DNA of 8,298 nucleotides from Clostridia bacterium (GCA_017621015.1 JAGAUC010000143.1:1-8298), one strand, 5' to 3'; counted from the stretch's first letter, positions 1 to 6,575 are shown. The notes: generated by a model not told the origin, from the letters alone. Numbers and translations are program-made.

Positions 1-96
1 CACGTCTTCCGTCTCCGTCTTGGTGAGAGGAAGCTTGATCTTGACCATCTTGGTCTTTTTCTCTGCGGTCTTTGCCGCATTGGTAGTGTCTGCCAT
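1..96 (-). CDS. Small phage protein downstream of the major capsid gene (5' part only)
   Basis: Reading from the ATG at 94-96 gives 32 open codons that run off the window, beginning MADTTNAAKTAEKKTK and continuing with MVKIKLPLTKTETEDV. An ideal AGGAGG (102-107) lies 5 bases before the start, which makes the gene convincing despite the truncation. The lysine-rich leader followed by a VKIKLPL stretch resembles small uncharacterised proteins that often follow N4-gp56-type capsid genes in Clostridia phages; this is from memory and was not searched. It lies 53 bases after the capsid stop codon, so it is probably expressed late with the head genes. Its function is unknown; a head-decoration or completion role would only be a guess from position. 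Confidence 0.7.
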   Translation of the reverse strand, partial: MADTTNAAKTAEKKTKMVKIKLPLTKTETEDV

Positions 97-115
97 AATT
101 GCCTCCTTTGGTATT

Positions 116-134
116 GGGGAGGGGTCACCTCCCC
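116..134 (-). other. Perfect GC-rich hairpin after the major capsid gene
   Basis: A 7-bp perfect inverted repeat (GGGGAGG / CCTCCCC) with a 5-base loop sits 15 bases past the capsid stop codon, between it and the next gene. There is no T-run behind it on the minus strand, so it is not a typical rho-independent terminator. It could be a leaky terminator, or a 3' structure that stabilises the heavily used capsid message. The structure is seen in the sequence; any role is inferred. Confidence 0.45.
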
Positions 135-149
135 TTAAGTACAGATGTT

Positions 150-1136
150 TCAGTTTGCCTCAACCTCGTCCGAGAAGGAGGACTCGTGCTCCACGCGGAT
201 AAGGTAGGCAGGAACGAGGATCTCTGCGGTCTTGGATGCTTTCCAACCGACCGAGGATCTCTGATCGAGCGGGTCAGCCGAGCCGGCCGAGCCAAGCGGC
301 TTAATGATGGTGCGAAGACCGCCGCCCGTGATCTCGGTGGTGCCGTACGCGCCATCTGCGATGAAGAGCGTACCGAATACGCCGCCCTCGTAGATCTTCG
401 CCTCGGACGTCTCCACGAATCTCACGCCGCCGATCTTACCGATCTCGCCCTCGTAGATGTTGTCGGTGTCCTTGTATTGATGCGGATACTTCCACTCAGG
501 ATCGGACATCAGGTCATACGCGGCAAAGGGGTGAATGATCGCCGCGTAGGAACCGTCGATCTTGGGCGCGTTGTTCTTCTTAAGGATCGCCGCCACACGT
601 CTGACAACGTCAACGGTGAGCTTACAGGTCGCATCCAGCGTCGCACGGGACTCAATGACCGTGCCGTCCGCCTTGGGGGCGTAGTACACGTTGGTTCCAC
701 TGTGAAGAATGTTACGCGTGATGGTGTCAAGGGTAAGACCCGCCTGACGGCCGCAGACCTTGGTTGCCTCCACGATGATGGGGTCGAGCGCGGTCAGATC
801 GAGCACGTCCGACATCACGACGTAGTCGCCGTACTGCGAGACCTCTGCCTCGATAGCGGTTGCCGAAAGCTTCTTACCGTTGGGGGTCACACCCTCGGTC
901 AGAGGCTGAGTCGCCTTGGGAAGCGCGGCAAACTTACGGAAATTGATCTTCTTACCGCCATTCTTGGGAATGGGGCGCTTCTGCGCGAACTGATCGTGGA
1001 CAAGCTGAGGGCCTGCCTCGTCGATCAGCGTCATATCGTAGTGTGTCTGATTTTCCACCGAAAGACCCGCGTCGGTGGTCACGTTGGTGTTAGGCTCAGC
1101 AAAAAGCTGAAGGTTGATCTTGAAAATATCAAGCAT
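150..1136 (-). CDS. Major capsid protein, N4-gp56 family, with a Prp-type N-terminal cleavage motif
   Basis: This 328-residue protein should form the icosahedral head shell. Family-typical stretches are LIDEAGPQLVHDQF (37-50), KRPIPKNGGKKINFRKF (53-69), PLTEGVTP (78-85) and QYGDYVVMSD (101-110), all characteristic of the N4-gp56 major capsid family. The frame is open back to 1199, but the start is placed at 1136 because AGGAGA (1145-1150) precedes this ATG by a normal distance and the upstream residues are not family-like. The mature N-terminus is probably not the start: residues 7-14 read INLQLFAE, very close to the NLQFFA|S site at which Firmicutes L27 is trimmed by the Prp protease. Cleavage after Ala13 is predicted. 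The gene follows the scaffold gene after 59 bases and precedes a small gene. The family call is firm; the cleavage is inferred. Confidence 0.93.
   Translation of the reverse strand: MLDIFKINLQLFAEPNTNVTTDAGLSVENQTHYDMTLIDEAGPQLVHDQFAQKRPIPKNGGKKINFRKFAALPKATQPLTEGVTPNGKKLSATAIEAEVSQYGDYVVMSDVLDLTALDPIIVEATKVCGRQAGLTLDTITRNILHSGTNVYYAPKADGTVIESRATLDATCKLTVDVVRRVAAILKKNNAPKIDGSYAAIIHPFAAYDLMSDPEWKYPHQYKDTDNIYEGEIGKIGGVRFVETSEAKIYEGGVFGTLFIADGAYGTTEITGGGLRTIIKPLGSAGSADPLDQRSSVGWKASKTAEILVPAYLIRVEHESSFSDEVEAN
1095..1114 (-). repeat. Cleavage-site repeat, capsid copy
   Basis: This 20-base segment encodes the LQLFAE part of the capsid N-terminus. It matches 2111-2130 in the scaffold gene at 19 of 20 positions; the only difference is 1098 (a) versus 2114 (g), a silent change in the alanine codon. 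The two leucine codons are identical (CTT) in both copies. The sharing at DNA level suggests one site was copied from the other, although strong protein constraint plus shared codon preference is possible. Confidence 0.7.
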
Positions 1137-1144
1137 TGTTTTTC

Positions 1145-1150
1145 TCTCCT
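1145..1150 (-). promoter_or_regulatory. Ribosome binding site that fixes the capsid start
   Basis: AGGAGA within AAAAGGAGAGA lies 8 bases before the ATG at 1134-1136. The longer in-frame start at 1199 lacks family support, so this site decides that the protein begins MLDIFKINLQLFA, which puts the cleavage motif at the extreme N-terminus. Confidence 0.75.
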
Positions 1151-1195
1151 TTTCTGATTGTGAATGTTTTTTCAAAGGAGAGCGAGTCATATTCA

Positions 1196-2164
1196 TCAAC
1201 CGAATGTGATCCTCTCTCCCCCAAGGACTCTGCGGTTAACCTCCGCACGGTCCTCCTTTGTGAGCTGTGACACATCGCTCTTGACTTGTGCTGCCCCCTG
1301 CGAAGCATTGCCGTTTTCGATCGGACGCGCTCCGTTCGCACGAATATCGTCGACCACCTTTTCCTCTGCTCGCTGTGCGGCATACTGCATCGCGGCAGGG
1401 ATGATCTCGTCCTTGTGAATGACCTCGTACGCGGTCTGAACGTCGATATTGTTGCGGATCAGATCGGCAAACTTGGGATTCTGCAGCTCCGTGCGAAGAT
1501 CCAGCGAGGGATAGACGGTCTTGGCCGTCGCCTCCTGCTCCATCCACGCCTTATAGAGCTTGTCGGCGTTATCGCGCCGTTCCCGGTCTGCCGCCTGCTT
1601 TCTGAGTGCGGAGTTTTCGCGCTCGATCTTGCGGACTCGCTTGAGCTCCTCGACCGATATGCCCTTCTCAAGTGCCTCCTCCTCGTAGTAGGAATCGTCC
1701 TCCTCGATGGCTTTGGCAAGAGCCTTGGCATCGGCGGGATCCACACCGTACTTTTTACCGAGCATCTCAAGCACGGGAGCGAGCGCCTCGTGCCGCGCCT
1801 CTTGCTCCTTTGAGCTCTTGAGCCTCTCGCGTACAGTGTTCTGCATCCTCTCGTCATAGAGGTCCTTATATTCCCCCTTGATGAGTGCCTCGAATTTGGC
1901 CTTTCGGTCCTCAGCAGGTGCCTCTTTCTCCACCTCGGCGGCAGGCGGTGTCTCCTCTGTGGGCTGAACGCCATACTTGACGCTTGCCAGGGGATTGGTT
2001 TTAACGCCCTTTGTCTGCGACGCGGCGGCCGTCGCGCTTACGCCCGTTTTTCCCTCGGCTCCTGTGTCACCGCCTCCGTCTGTGCCTGCAGATGCGCCTG
2101 GTGCGCCTCCCTCGGCAAAAAGCTGAAGGTCGAGAAGTGTCGGGACTTGAATGATGTTTTCCAT
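1196..2164 (-). CDS. Capsid scaffolding protein with a Prp-type N-terminal cleavage motif
   Basis: This 322-residue protein directly precedes the major capsid gene, the usual place for a scaffold that templates procapsid assembly and is then removed. Its composition fits. A Gly/Ala/Thr-rich flexible leader (18-60) is followed by a charged, mostly helical body with KFEALIKGEYKDLYDERMQ (90-108), a probable coiled coil (about 168-215) and a basic tail near 306-318 (DRAEVNRRVLGGE), of the sort that scaffolds use to bind capsid protein. It resembles an uncharacterised protein family found next to N4-gp56 capsids in Clostridia prophages. Residues 11-18 read LDLQLFAE, which resembles the L27-type Prp site, and cleavage after Ala17 is predicted. 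The ATG at 2162-2164 is preceded by AAAGGA. The scaffold role rests on position and composition, not on a recognised catalytic motif. Confidence 0.82.
   Translation of the reverse strand: MENIIQVPTLLDLQLFAEGGAPGASAGTDGGGDTGAEGKTGVSATAAASQTKGVKTNPLASVKYGVQPTEETPPAAEVEKEAPAEDRKAKFEALIKGEYKDLYDERMQNTVRERLKSSKEQEARHEALAPVLEMLGKKYGVDPADAKALAKAIEEDDSYYEEEALEKGISVEELKRVRKIERENSALRKQAADRERRDNADKLYKAWMEQEATAKTVYPSLDLRTELQNPKFADLIRNNIDVQTAYEVIHKDEIIPAAMQYAAQRAEEKVVDDIRANGARPIENGNASQGAAQVKSDVSQLTKEDRAEVNRRVLGGERITFG
2111..2130 (-). repeat. Cleavage-site repeat, scaffold copy
   Basis: This is the partner of 1095-1114. It encodes scaffold residues LQLFAE (13-18) with one silent difference. Similarity fades quickly on both sides, so the repeat covers little more than the predicted protease recognition site. 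Confidence 0.7.
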
Positions 2165-2177
2165 AAAGGATTCCTTT
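2165..2177 (-). promoter_or_regulatory. Scaffold ribosome binding site inside a small inverted repeat
   Basis: The sequence just before the scaffold ATG reads AAAGGAATCCTTT, which could fold as a 5-bp stem with a 3-base loop and would bury the AAGG of the ribosome binding site. The stem is short and AU-rich, so it is probably weak. It is the only start in the head operon with a self-complementary ribosome binding site. Any effect on scaffold level is inferred. Confidence 0.35.
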
Positions 2178-2207
2178 CTGCCCGTTACGCGAGCAACTCG
2201 TTTTGAT

Positions 2208-2540
2208 TTATGTATAGGCCAAAAGCCTTACATACTGCGGATAATTCTGCCCAAGGAGCATAAAGCCCCTGGTCGCGAAGAAAAAGGCGCGCTGTATCGA
2301 AGAAAATGCGTCCTTGGTTGCCTCGCAGGAGATGACGGTATCGCCACTCTCAAGCCGTACCAATGCCGGTGCCTCAAGCTCTCCGCGAATGTCTGCCTCC
2401 AGGACAAGCGCCGCCACGGTGTACGCGAGAATGCTCGCGGAGGCACACACAATGTCCTGTCCCTCCTCCGCAAATCCCGCGTGCCCTTCAAGCCTTAGAG
2501 AGAGGCTTCTGCCGCTCTCCGTCACGGTCACGGTGATCAT
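2208..2540 (-). CDS. prp-like: Phage-encoded Prp-type cysteine protease, probable head-maturation protease
   Basis: This 110-residue protein matches the ribosomal-processing cysteine protease (Prp) family in size and key motifs. It begins MITVTV, then has GHAGFAEEGQDIVCASAS (19-36). His20 and Cys32 fit the catalytic pair, with the same 12-residue spacing as His22 and Cys34 of Staphylococcus aureus Prp (recalled), and Asp29 and Ser36 also line up. The C-terminal NYPQYVRL resembles the family's usual ending. In Firmicutes, Prp removes the N-terminal extension of ribosomal protein L27; in staphylococcal phage 80alpha the host enzyme also trims scaffold and capsid proteins. Here the gene sits between portal and scaffold, the standard prohead-protease slot, and the next two products carry matching cleavage sites. 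Its ATG overlaps the portal stop (ATGA, 2537-2540) and no clear ribosome binding site is visible, implying translational coupling. The family call is strong; phage-substrate cleavage is inferred. Confidence 0.9.
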   Translation of the reverse strand: MITVTVTESGRSLSLRLEGHAGFAEEGQDIVCASASILAYTVAALVLEADIRGELEAPALVRLESGDTVISCEATKDAFSSIQRAFFFATRGFMLLGQNYPQYVRLLAYT

Positions 2541-4498
2541 GTCGGCGAGGTGGACTCTGCCACCCGCTCGCGCACGTTTTTCGTCACGTGCGATTCCTTT
2601 GCGCCCTCCTTGCCGCCCAGCGCCTCCACATCTTCAAGCGAAGCACCGGGAGCACCGCCCTGCACCGTAGGCTGACCGCCCATCTGCGCGGCAAACTTCT
2701 CAGCGTATCGCGTGCCGTTCTGCTTGTCAAGGAGTGCGGCCAGCGCCACCACCTGCCGCTGTGTCGCCAAAAGCTGATGATACATTGTGCCGTTCTGCTG
2801 GATCTTCTGCATGATGAAGTGCTTGCGGTCGAAGTCCATCATATCAAGACAGGCAAGCGCCTGATCTGCGAGCTGAGGGTTGAAGAAGCCTGACTTATAA
2901 AACTGAAGCGCAAGCTCGTTCTGTGCCATCTTGGAATAGGGGCTCTGCTTTTGCGCCGTGACCTCCACGTCGAAAAGCGGAAGTCGGTATCCGAGATCGC
3001 GCCCGAACTCCTCCCCCTGCGGCTGCGGACGAATGTTCGCATTGGAGTAGGCGATATACCGCCGTGTGCCGTCCTCGCCGAGAATGCGGAACTTACGCGG
3101 CAGCGTGTAGAACTGTCGGATCAGCTCGATGATCATCTCACAGATCCTCTTATACGCGCGGTAGGAGCCCTTGTTGTTGTCTCTTGACAGCTTGCTTCCC
3201 GCCTCCATCATAGCCGCGAGACCGCTTGCCGCCGTAACGCCGCCCGTGGTTCCGCCCGTGGAGACGTCACGGTTGCCCGAGGTCTCCTTAAGCTCGTCGA
3301 TCTTGTTGTTGATGACCTGCACGTATATTTCACTCAGTGGCTTGCCCTGAATGGGAAGGATATCGTCCTGACCGAGGTTTCCGTCCGTATGCACGAAGTC
3401 CTTCGTCATATCGGCGTATTCCTCCTCCTTCACGCCGCCGTCCGTGCGTACAAAGTACCGGGGCTTTGTGTTGGAGAGCATATTCTTCATAATTGCCTGG
3501 TTGCCGCGATCGATGTAGCCCTGCGCATCCTTGGAGATGTCCACAAAGCCAAAGCCGGCTATCGTGCCCTCGATCTTATAAAGCGGATCGATGATAAAGG
3601 GATAGAGCCCGTGATCATAGAGACCGCGCGTAGCAAAGGCAGGATCGTTCTCGGTGGAAAAAAGCACCACGTCGCCGACGAATTTGCAGTAATGAAGCAC
3701 GGTCTTACCGTTCGCACTGCGCTTATAATACCAGTCCACCACGGCGCTCTTTTCCTCGGTGCTTACCGTGTCATCCTGAACGTACCTCGAAACGTCCACC
3801 GAGGAGCCGCCAAGCTGGTTTGCAAGCTGAGGATAGGCAGCGATCAGAAGGTCGTTGTCCATCAGCTCCACGTGGAATACGTTGCGGCTTCGCTGGATGT
3901 CCATAATGCCTGGCTCCCAAAACAGATTGATCAGATCGATCTTCTGAATTGAGATGTCGCCAAGACCGCTCAGCTTGGTTTTATCCCAAAATACGCCGTA
4001 CGCCCCGCAGCCCGTCTTGAGCTTGTAGTTCTGCTCGTCGGAGTAGACCTCCTCAAAATCGTTCTGATCGAGGATCACGGGCGAGATCGAGGTCAGCATC
4101 TCCGCCTCCCCCTTGTCCCCCTCTTCACGCGGCAACACGTTGGGCGAGGGGTAGTTGTCCATGGCATCCGCGTGCTTGTTGGCGATGGAGTTAAACAGCC
4201 ACGCCGAGGAGGGCTCCACCTCGTCCTTCTGCTGATTAGATTTGCGCATGCACTCCCAATGCCTGAGCTTGTACCATTGCTCGTTGTCAATGATCTTCTG
4301 CTCAAGGTTGGCCTTGCCCTCCTTGTACTTGTTGAGGGTGGCGACCGCCTTCAGCACCTCACCTCGACCAATGGCGGCCTTCTGCGCGTGAGGTGCGAGG
4401 ACACCGTCCCCATCAATCGCCCTCTGCCCAAGAGCCTGAAAGCGTCTCTGCGCTGCAGGGGCCTCGGCATTCGGCTTATTCCTTCCGAAAAGTCTCAT
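2537..4498 (-). CDS. Portal protein, P22-like
   Basis: The portal forms the ring at one head vertex through which DNA is packaged and released, and it docks the terminase. This 653-residue protein lies directly after the large terminase and is in the size range of P22-type portals rather than the shorter HK97-type. Recognisable stretches are the helical region near 70-115 (IIDNEQWYKLRHWE, AWLFNSIANKHADAM), the YKLKTGCGAYGVFWDK core (158-173), DPLYKIEGTIAGFGFVD (304-320), which leads into ISKDAQGYIDRGNQ, and a Gly/Ser/Thr-rich loop (411-436) followed by a long helix. The C-terminal part (after about 520) is helix-rich and ends in a disordered tail. The ATG overlaps the terminase TGA by 4 bases, with GGAGGA just upstream. 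Family-level identification is confident; the P22-like subtype is based on length and pattern. Confidence 0.9.
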   Translation of the reverse strand: MRLFGRNKPNAEAPAAQRRFQALGQRAIDGDGVLAPHAQKAAIGRGEVLKAVATLNKYKEGKANLEQKIIDNEQWYKLRHWECMRKSNQQKDEVEPSSAWLFNSIANKHADAMDNYPSPNVLPREEGDKGEAEMLTSISPVILDQNDFEEVYSDEQNYKLKTGCGAYGVFWDKTKLSGLGDISIQKIDLINLFWEPGIMDIQRSRNVFHVELMDNDLLIAAYPQLANQLGGSSVDVSRYVQDDTVSTEEKSAVVDWYYKRSANGKTVLHYCKFVGDVVLFSTENDPAFATRGLYDHGLYPFIIDPLYKIEGTIAGFGFVDISKDAQGYIDRGNQAIMKNMLSNTKPRYFVRTDGGVKEEEYADMTKDFVHTDGNLGQDDILPIQGKPLSEIYVQVINNKIDELKETSGNRDVSTGGTTGGVTAASGLAAMMEAGSKLSRDNNKGSYRAYKRICEMIIELIRQFYTLPRKFRILGEDGTRRYIAYSNANIRPQPQGEEFGRDLGYRLPLFDVEVTAQKQSPYSKMAQNELALQFYKSGFFNPQLADQALACLDMMDFDRKHFIMQKIQQNGTMYHQLLATQRQVVALAALLDKQNGTRYAEKFAAQMGGQPTVQGGAPGASLEDVEALGGKEGAKESHVTKNVRERVAESTSPT

Positions 4499-5970
4499 GT
4501 TTCATCCTCCGATATGATTTCTAAGCCCACCCTCGCGGTCGGCCTTGTGAGATCCTCCCGCTTGACGTCAAGGAAGATGCTCAGCGGATTCTTGCTGTAT
4601 TCGTCCGGCTTTGCGGCGGCACGCGGCTTGATCGGGCGCGACATCAGGAAATACCGCGACTCGTCGGCCACGTGATCCTCCCCCTCCGTGTCCAGGTCCT
4701 CGACCTTGTGCTCGTCGAATATGAGCGTTGGCACGGTACGTATAAACGCCTTGCAGTTCTTAAACACGTACATCATCGGAAAGCCGTTTTCGTCAAAGGC
4801 CAGCCGATAATGCATCTGTAGCCAGCCGGGAATGCGCTGATGGTCACCGGGTGAGAAATGCACGCGGCACTTCTTTGCCGTCTCCGCGATGGACTCACCG
4901 CCGTCCGCGGAAAAGATGGCAGGGTCGGCAACACCTTGAATGTTTTTACCTCGCAGCCACGGATGCTCGGTCTCGATCCTACGGATCTCGCGGAACACCT
5001 GATCCGCATTCCACCTGACACCGTCGTTCGGCGTGCTTGTGCAGCCGTAAAGCTCAAGGATGCGATATACCACCCCGTCATAGTCAACCGCCCACCAGCC
5101 GCACGAGAAGGGCTTTCGGTAGCCCCAGTCAAACGAGCGGTAGATTCGCCAGCCGCTCGGGATCTCAAACGGATCGATGACGTGTGTCCAGCGCCTGTCG
5201 GCGTAATGCTCGGGCTTGTCTCGCCACTCGGAGAAATACTGCCCCGAATAACTGTCCCAATCTCCGTATAAAAGCGCCTTGCGCTCCGCCTCGGGCATCG
5301 TGGCAAGCCGCGCCAGGTAATCGGGATCGTTGTCCAGCAGGATCTTGTTGTCAAACACCGAGGACGGAACGAAGATCCGCGAGGACCACCTGGTCTCCAC
5401 CCCTCCGCCCGGATACTGGACCACGGCCTTTTCCCATACGGTCGTCATAGGCGCGGCCGCCGTGATAAAGCGATCCTTCACCCACGCGTGCCCGATGCCG
5501 CCCGGGTTGGCGGTGGAGCGTATATAGCAACGTGTGCCGGGGCCGTTCGGTCGGTTTCTCGATTTGAGATAAACGTACTCCTCGTACGTGAAGTGAGTCA
5601 GCTCGTCAAAGGCTATGAAGTCAAAGGCCTTGCCCTGATAGTTCAGCTTGTCCTTGGCGTGCTGCATCGAGCCGAAAACGATCTTCGCACCCCCGGGAAA
5701 GGTCCACGTGTGCTTGGAATCGTTGTAGGTCGCCCCGGGAAAGGCCGCCGAATAATACCTCTGTGACTTTTCGATCAGCTCAGTGAGCTGAGGGTAGGTC
5801 TTACGGAGGATGAGCCCCTTGTAGTAAGGAATGCCCACCTGCCGCGTGGCCTCAATGACCAGGGCGTCCGACTTGCCGCCACCGGCCGCACCGCCGTATA
5901 GCGCCTCGTCCTCGGGACGGGACATAAATTCGAGTTGCCGCGGCTGCGGTTGCCAAACAACGTTATCCAT
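4495..5970 (-). CDS. terL: Terminase large subunit (packaging ATPase and nuclease)
   Basis: This motor protein uses ATP to pump DNA through the portal and cuts the concatemer. Numbered from the start chosen here (491 residues), the ATPase domain has Walker A GGAAGGGKS (26-34), Walker B FIAFDE (118-123) and the coupling motif STANPGG (152-158). The nuclease domain has acidic metal-binding candidates Asp281 (RSFDWGY), Asp349 (GVADPAIF) and Asp436 (DHVADESRY). All key residues are intact, so the protein should be active. An in-frame ATG also exists at 5976, but AGGAGG (5977-5982) touches it, whereas it is 6 bases from the ATG at 5968-5970; the shorter form is therefore preferred. The gene overlaps terminase small subunit by 8 bases upstream and the portal by 4 bases downstream. 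Confidence 0.96.
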   Translation of the reverse strand: MDNVVWQPQPRQLEFMSRPEDEALYGGAAGGGKSDALVIEATRQVGIPYYKGLILRKTYPQLTELIEKSQRYYSAAFPGATYNDSKHTWTFPGGAKIVFGSMQHAKDKLNYQGKAFDFIAFDELTHFTYEEYVYLKSRNRPNGPGTRCYIRSTANPGGIGHAWVKDRFITAAAPMTTVWEKAVVQYPGGGVETRWSSRIFVPSSVFDNKILLDNDPDYLARLATMPEAERKALLYGDWDSYSGQYFSEWRDKPEHYADRRWTHVIDPFEIPSGWRIYRSFDWGYRKPFSCGWWAVDYDGVVYRILELYGCTSTPNDGVRWNADQVFREIRRIETEHPWLRGKNIQGVADPAIFSADGGESIAETAKKCRVHFSPGDHQRIPGWLQMHYRLAFDENGFPMMYVFKNCKAFIRTVPTLIFDEHKVEDLDTEGEDHVADESRYFLMSRPIKPRAAAKPDEYSKNPLSIFLDVKREDLTRPTARVGLEIISEDET

Positions 5971-6451
5971 CGCCATCCTCCTCGGGCGGCTTGGGCTTGT
6001 CCGCTACCATAGGCAAAAGCACTATGCCGCTCGGCCGCTCATCCCCGGCACCGTCCCCTGCCACGTCACGCTCCAGCTTACGAATCCTCGCCTCCTGCTC
6101 ACGCATATCCGCCTCGCTCTTTTGCCCCTTGATCTCTCTGAGGTCCTTGAGTGCCGAGGTCAGATGCCGGATCTCCTGCGCCGTTTTCGCGCGTTCCACC
6201 ACCGAGGATATCTTTGCGAGTAGCTTGTCCGCAACACCGATGATGTCAACCGTACTCTTAGCGTCTCGGTCGCTGATCGACTCGACCAATTTTGCCTCGG
6301 CCTTGGCTTCGGCTTGACTTCTAAGATCCGCCCACCCTTCTCGCGTGGCTCTCGCCTGCAGCTTGGTCCGCGAGACCCCGTATTTGTCGGCAAGCTTCCT
6401 GTAGCTGATGCCGCCGGCGATGTATTCTGCCTTTGCTTGCTTCCAATCCAC
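5963..6451 (-). CDS. terS: Terminase small subunit (DNA recognition)
   Basis: The small subunit recognises the packaging site on phage DNA and loads the large subunit. This 162-residue protein has an N-terminal helix-turn-helix (about 16-36, SYRKLADKYGVSRTKL) in the form common to Firmicutes phage small terminases, a basic linker GW-ADLR (39-44), a helical oligomerisation region (45-130, with LKDLREIKGQKSEADMREQEARIRKL near the end) and an acidic proline-containing tail, KPKPPEEDGDG. The start codon is GTG (6449-6451), supported by AAAGGAGG with AGGAGG at 6458-6463, 6 bases away. It is the first gene of the head operon, after a terminator and probable promoter, and its stop overlaps the terminase large subunit start. 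Position and motif agree. Confidence 0.92.
   Translation of the reverse strand: MDWKQAKAEYIAGGISYRKLADKYGVSRTKLQARATREGWADLRSQAEAKAEAKLVESISDRDAKSTVDIIGVADKLLAKISSVVERAKTAQEIRHLTSALKDLREIKGQKSEADMREQEARIRKLERDVAGDGAGDERPSGIVLLPMVADKPKPPEEDGDG
5977..5982 (-). promoter_or_regulatory. Ribosome binding site that decides the terminase large subunit start
   Basis: AGGAGG is immediately adjacent to the ATG at 5974-5976 but 6 bases from the ATG at 5968-5970. Only the second spacing is normal, so the protein most likely starts MDNVVWQPQ rather than MAMDNVVW. Confidence 0.7.
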
Positions 6452-6457
6452 AAGAAG

Positions 6458-6463
6458 CCTCCT
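6458..6463 (-). promoter_or_regulatory. Ribosome binding site supporting a GTG start for terminase small subunit
   Basis: AGGAGG inside AAAGGAGG lies exactly 6 bases before GTG at 6449-6451. No ATG gives a comparable N-terminus, and MDWKQAKAEYI is the typical beginning of this family. Confidence 0.75.
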
Positions 6464-6484
6464 TTCGTGTAAAATAAACGCCTG

Positions 6485-6517
6485 AATATATCATACCTTA
6501 AAGGCCGACCAAACCAA
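6485..6517 (-). promoter_or_regulatory. Probable promoter of the packaging and head operon
   Basis: On the minus strand an extended -10 element TGATATATT (6485-6493) is preceded at 16 bases by TTGGTC (6507-6512). An overlapping alternative pairs TATGAT (6490-6495) with TTGGTT (6512-6517), also at 16 bases. The -10 elements are good and the -35 elements match only half of the consensus. Location supports it: it is downstream of a strong terminator and about 30 bases upstream of the terminase small subunit ribosome binding site. The weak -35 would be compatible with help from a phage late activator, but no activator site is identified. Confidence 0.45.
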
Positions 6518-6541
6518 AACACACCCCCCTGCACAAAAAAA

Positions 6542-6575
6542 GCAAAAATAAAAAGAGGGCGCCTTTGCACCCTCT
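6542..6575 (-). terminator. Rho-independent terminator after the small-gene cluster
   Basis: On the minus strand a 9-bp stem AGAGGGTGC / GCGCCCTCT (one G-U pair) with a 4-base loop (AAAG) is followed at once by TTTTATTTTT. The first bases of the stem overlap the TAG stop of the preceding gene (6574-6576). This is a textbook terminator and separates the small-gene cluster from the packaging operon. Confidence 0.88.

Noticed and set aside
116..134. Hairpin called as a definite terminator
   Set aside because: No T-run follows on the transcribed strand, and a gene with its own strong ribosome binding site begins right after it.
99..1157. Long plus-strand frame of 352 codons opposite the capsid gene
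   Set aside because: It is the antisense shadow of a GC-rich coding region; the minus strand has clear capsid motifs and a ribosome binding site, and the plus-strand translation is Arg/Leu/Val-rich with no recognisable domain.
1286..1813. Plus-strand frame of 175 codons opposite the scaffold gene
   Set aside because: It is antisense to a well-supported gene, with no domain and no ribosome binding site, in a window where all real genes are on the minus strand.
1095..2130. Direct repeat as an attachment site or transposon end
   Set aside because: Both copies lie inside reading frames at the same protein motif and are confined to it; no integrase or transposase is nearby.
3389..3952. Plus-strand frame of 187 codons opposite the portal gene
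   Set aside because: It is an antisense shadow; the portal frame has conserved motifs throughout.
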